Below, in pieces: positions 5,058 through 6,161 of a stretch of DNA of 6,161 nt. The translations under genes were made by a program, and so were the position numbers. The stretch covers positions 1-6,161 of the forward strand of contig JADMIN010000170.1 in the NCBI GenBank assembly GCA_015478575.1. Direction: 5' to 3'. The first letter of the stretch is position 1. Every line of letters begins with the position of its first letter. This DNA comes from Ktedonobacterales bacterium. GTDB taxonomy: Bacteria > Chloroflexota > Ktedonobacteria > Ktedonobacterales > JADMIN01. The notes below the pieces were generated by a model that ran no database searches, had not been told where the DNA came from, and worked only from the letters and a program-made list of their open reading frames with translations.

Positions 5058-6161
5058 CTATGTCCGCCGACGCTCTTTCCGTGGCGGCTCCTTCTGTGGC
5101 GGCTCTCGCGTCTCGTCGGGCGCCAGCGGCAGGTGAATGGTGAAGGTGGTGCCATGTCCCGCGCTCGGCGCTTCCACTGACGTGACTTCTAGGCGCCCTC
5201 CGTGGGCCATGACTAACTCGTTCGCGATATAGAGGCCAAGCCCTAATCCCCGACGGGATGGCCGATCGCCATCGTTGCGCGTGATCTGATAGAAGCGCGA
5301 CATGATCCGCGACAACTCTGCCGCCGGAATCCCTGGGCCGGTGTCCCGCACCTCGAGCTCAGCCTCGTTGCCGACGCGCCGCACACGCACGTCAATGCGC
5401 GGGGTACGTGGCGCGTAGGTGATGGCGTTGGTCAGCAGATTCATCACCACTTGCTCCAGCCGCGTGGCGTCACCGTCAATGTAGAGCGGGGTCTCGGGGG
5501 CTTCCAGGTGGATGATTTGGCCCGCATCTTCCGCGATCAGCGTCAGGATGACCTCGACGGACCGCGCGGCCACCTGATCGAGCGCTACCCGTCCCACTTC
5601 GAGGTTGAATTTCCCACTTTGCAGGCGATGCACATCGAGAAGATCCCCCACCAGGCGCGTCAACCGTTGCACCTGGTGCTGTGCGCTCTCTAGGTGATGG
5701 CGGGCGCGGTCATCTCCGGGTCGGTCCGCGAGCAAGTTGTTTGCCATGGAGAGGTAGTAGGTCAAGGGTGTGAGGGGCGTGCGCAGTTCATGGCTGGCCA
5801 GGGCCAAGAACTCGTCCTGGAGGCGGTGGAGGTTGCGCTCGGTGATGTCGCGGATGCTGATGACTCCGCCGGAGTCCGCGCCCGCGCCGCTGGCCGGTTT
5901 CCCCGTCACCTCAAAGTAGCGGTTGGCGTCATCCTCCCCACCGAGCGTGAACTCCATGGTGAAGGTCTCGCCCCGCGCCGCCCGCCGGTGCGGCGTCGCC
6001 GCGGCTGGTAGCGGGTGGCCTTCGATATCCCGGATATTCCCAGGCGCGAACTTCGCGCCACCGCTTCCGAACATCCGCTCGTACGCCGCATTGGCCAGCA
6101 CCGGCGCACCCGCGCGATCAACGACCAGCACGGCATCGCCCAGGCTCGTGAGGATGGCTTC
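5058..6161 (-). CDS. PAS-domain sensor histidine kinase, N-terminus beyond the right edge
   Basis: The frame is open to the right edge and gives 367 C-terminal residues. It enters in a PAS domain (EAILTSLGDAVLVVDRAG at 1-18, then NAAYERMFG), which ends in ISIRDITERN (101-110). A HisKA domain follows with the H-box LASHELRTPLTPL, phospho-acceptor His124. The HATPase_c domain has the N-box NLLTNA (241-246), the G1 box DTGPG (273-277) and a glycine-rich G2 box, GLGLGL (305-310). All residues needed for ATP binding and autophosphorylation appear intact. No membrane segment is seen in this part, so location and signal depend on the missing N-terminus. The GTG at 6131 is not the real start, because the PAS domain already extends upstream of it. 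The last 20 residues are a Pro/Lys/Glu/Arg tail. The kinase lies upstream of the single-domain response regulator and probably phosphorylates it. Confidence 0.93.
   Translation of the reverse strand, partial: EAILTSLGDAVLVVDRAGAPVLANAAYERMFGSGGAKFAPGNIRDIEGHPLPAAATPHRRAARGETFTMEFTLGGEDDANRYFEVTGKPASGAGADSGGVISIRDITERNLHRLQDEFLALASHELRTPLTPLTYYLSMANNLLADRPGDDRARHHLESAQHQVQRLTRLVGDLLDVHRLQSGKFNLEVGRVALDQVAARSVEVILTLIAEDAGQIIHLEAPETPLYIDGDATRLEQVVMNLLTNAITYAPRTPRIDVRVRRVGNEAELEVRDTGPGIPAAELSRIMSRFYQITRNDGDRPSRRGLGLGLYIANELVMAHGGRLEVTSVEAPSAGHGTTFTIHLPLAPDETREPPQKEPPRKERRRT
5075..5104. repeat. Imperfect 15-bp duplication in the kinase 3' end
   Basis: CTTTCCGTGGCGGCT (5075-5089) is followed directly by CCTTCTGTGGCGGCT (5090-5104), matching at 13 of 15 positions. 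On the minus strand it encodes two consecutive Glu-Pro-Pro-basic-Lys/Arg-type repeats (EPPQK, EPPRK) in the charged tail of the histidine kinase. The period keeps the reading frame. It is probably a slippage duplication in an unstructured tail. Confidence 0.65.

Overview
The window is GC-rich bacterial DNA with tightly packed genes, mostly on the minus strand, separated by G/C-tract intergenic repeats. Gene content (GH15 glucoamylase-like protein, two-domain GNAT, DUF3267 zincin, PAS histidine kinase plus single-receiver regulator) and the style of repeat (CCCCTTCCCTACGAGGGAAGGGG palindromes) suggest a member of the Chloroflexota. This is an inference from style only; no rRNA or marker gene is present to confirm it.

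Layout from left to right. Positions 1-395 (minus) hold the N-terminal part of a GH15 glycoside hydrolase whose catalytic domain lies beyond the left edge; a candidate extended -10 promoter sits upstream of it. Positions 607-1146 (minus) hold a small receiver-like protein that has lost the acidic pocket and the conserved lysine. A 360-base divergent region follows, with candidate promoters in both directions. Positions 1507-2253 (plus) encode a six-helix membrane protein of unknown function, the only plus-strand gene. It converges, with a gap of only 14 bases, on a DUF3267-type membrane zincin (2268-2990, minus). Sixty bases upstream of that is a GNAT acetyltransferase (3051-3815, minus); the two could share a transcript starting from a candidate promoter near 3972-4001.

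Positions about 4036-4511 are a non-coding repeat cluster. It contains two copies of a palindromic G/C-tract element, one with a perfect 17-bp stem, 2.7 tandem copies of a 52-bp unit, a separate 10-bp stem-loop, and four exact copies of a 15-bp unit. The last copy of the 15-bp array supplies the stop codon of the next gene. That gene is a single-domain CheY-like response regulator (4504-4923, minus). Upstream of it, a PAS-containing histidine kinase (5058-6161, minus) runs off the right edge. Kinase and regulator are in the same orientation 134 bases apart and probably form a two-component pair; the regulator has no output domain.

I see no CRISPR array, transposase, phage gene, toxin-antitoxin pair, RNA gene or convincing new multi-gene system. 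The points most worth a second look are the repeat cluster and its intrusion into the regulator's 3' end, and the degenerate receiver protein.
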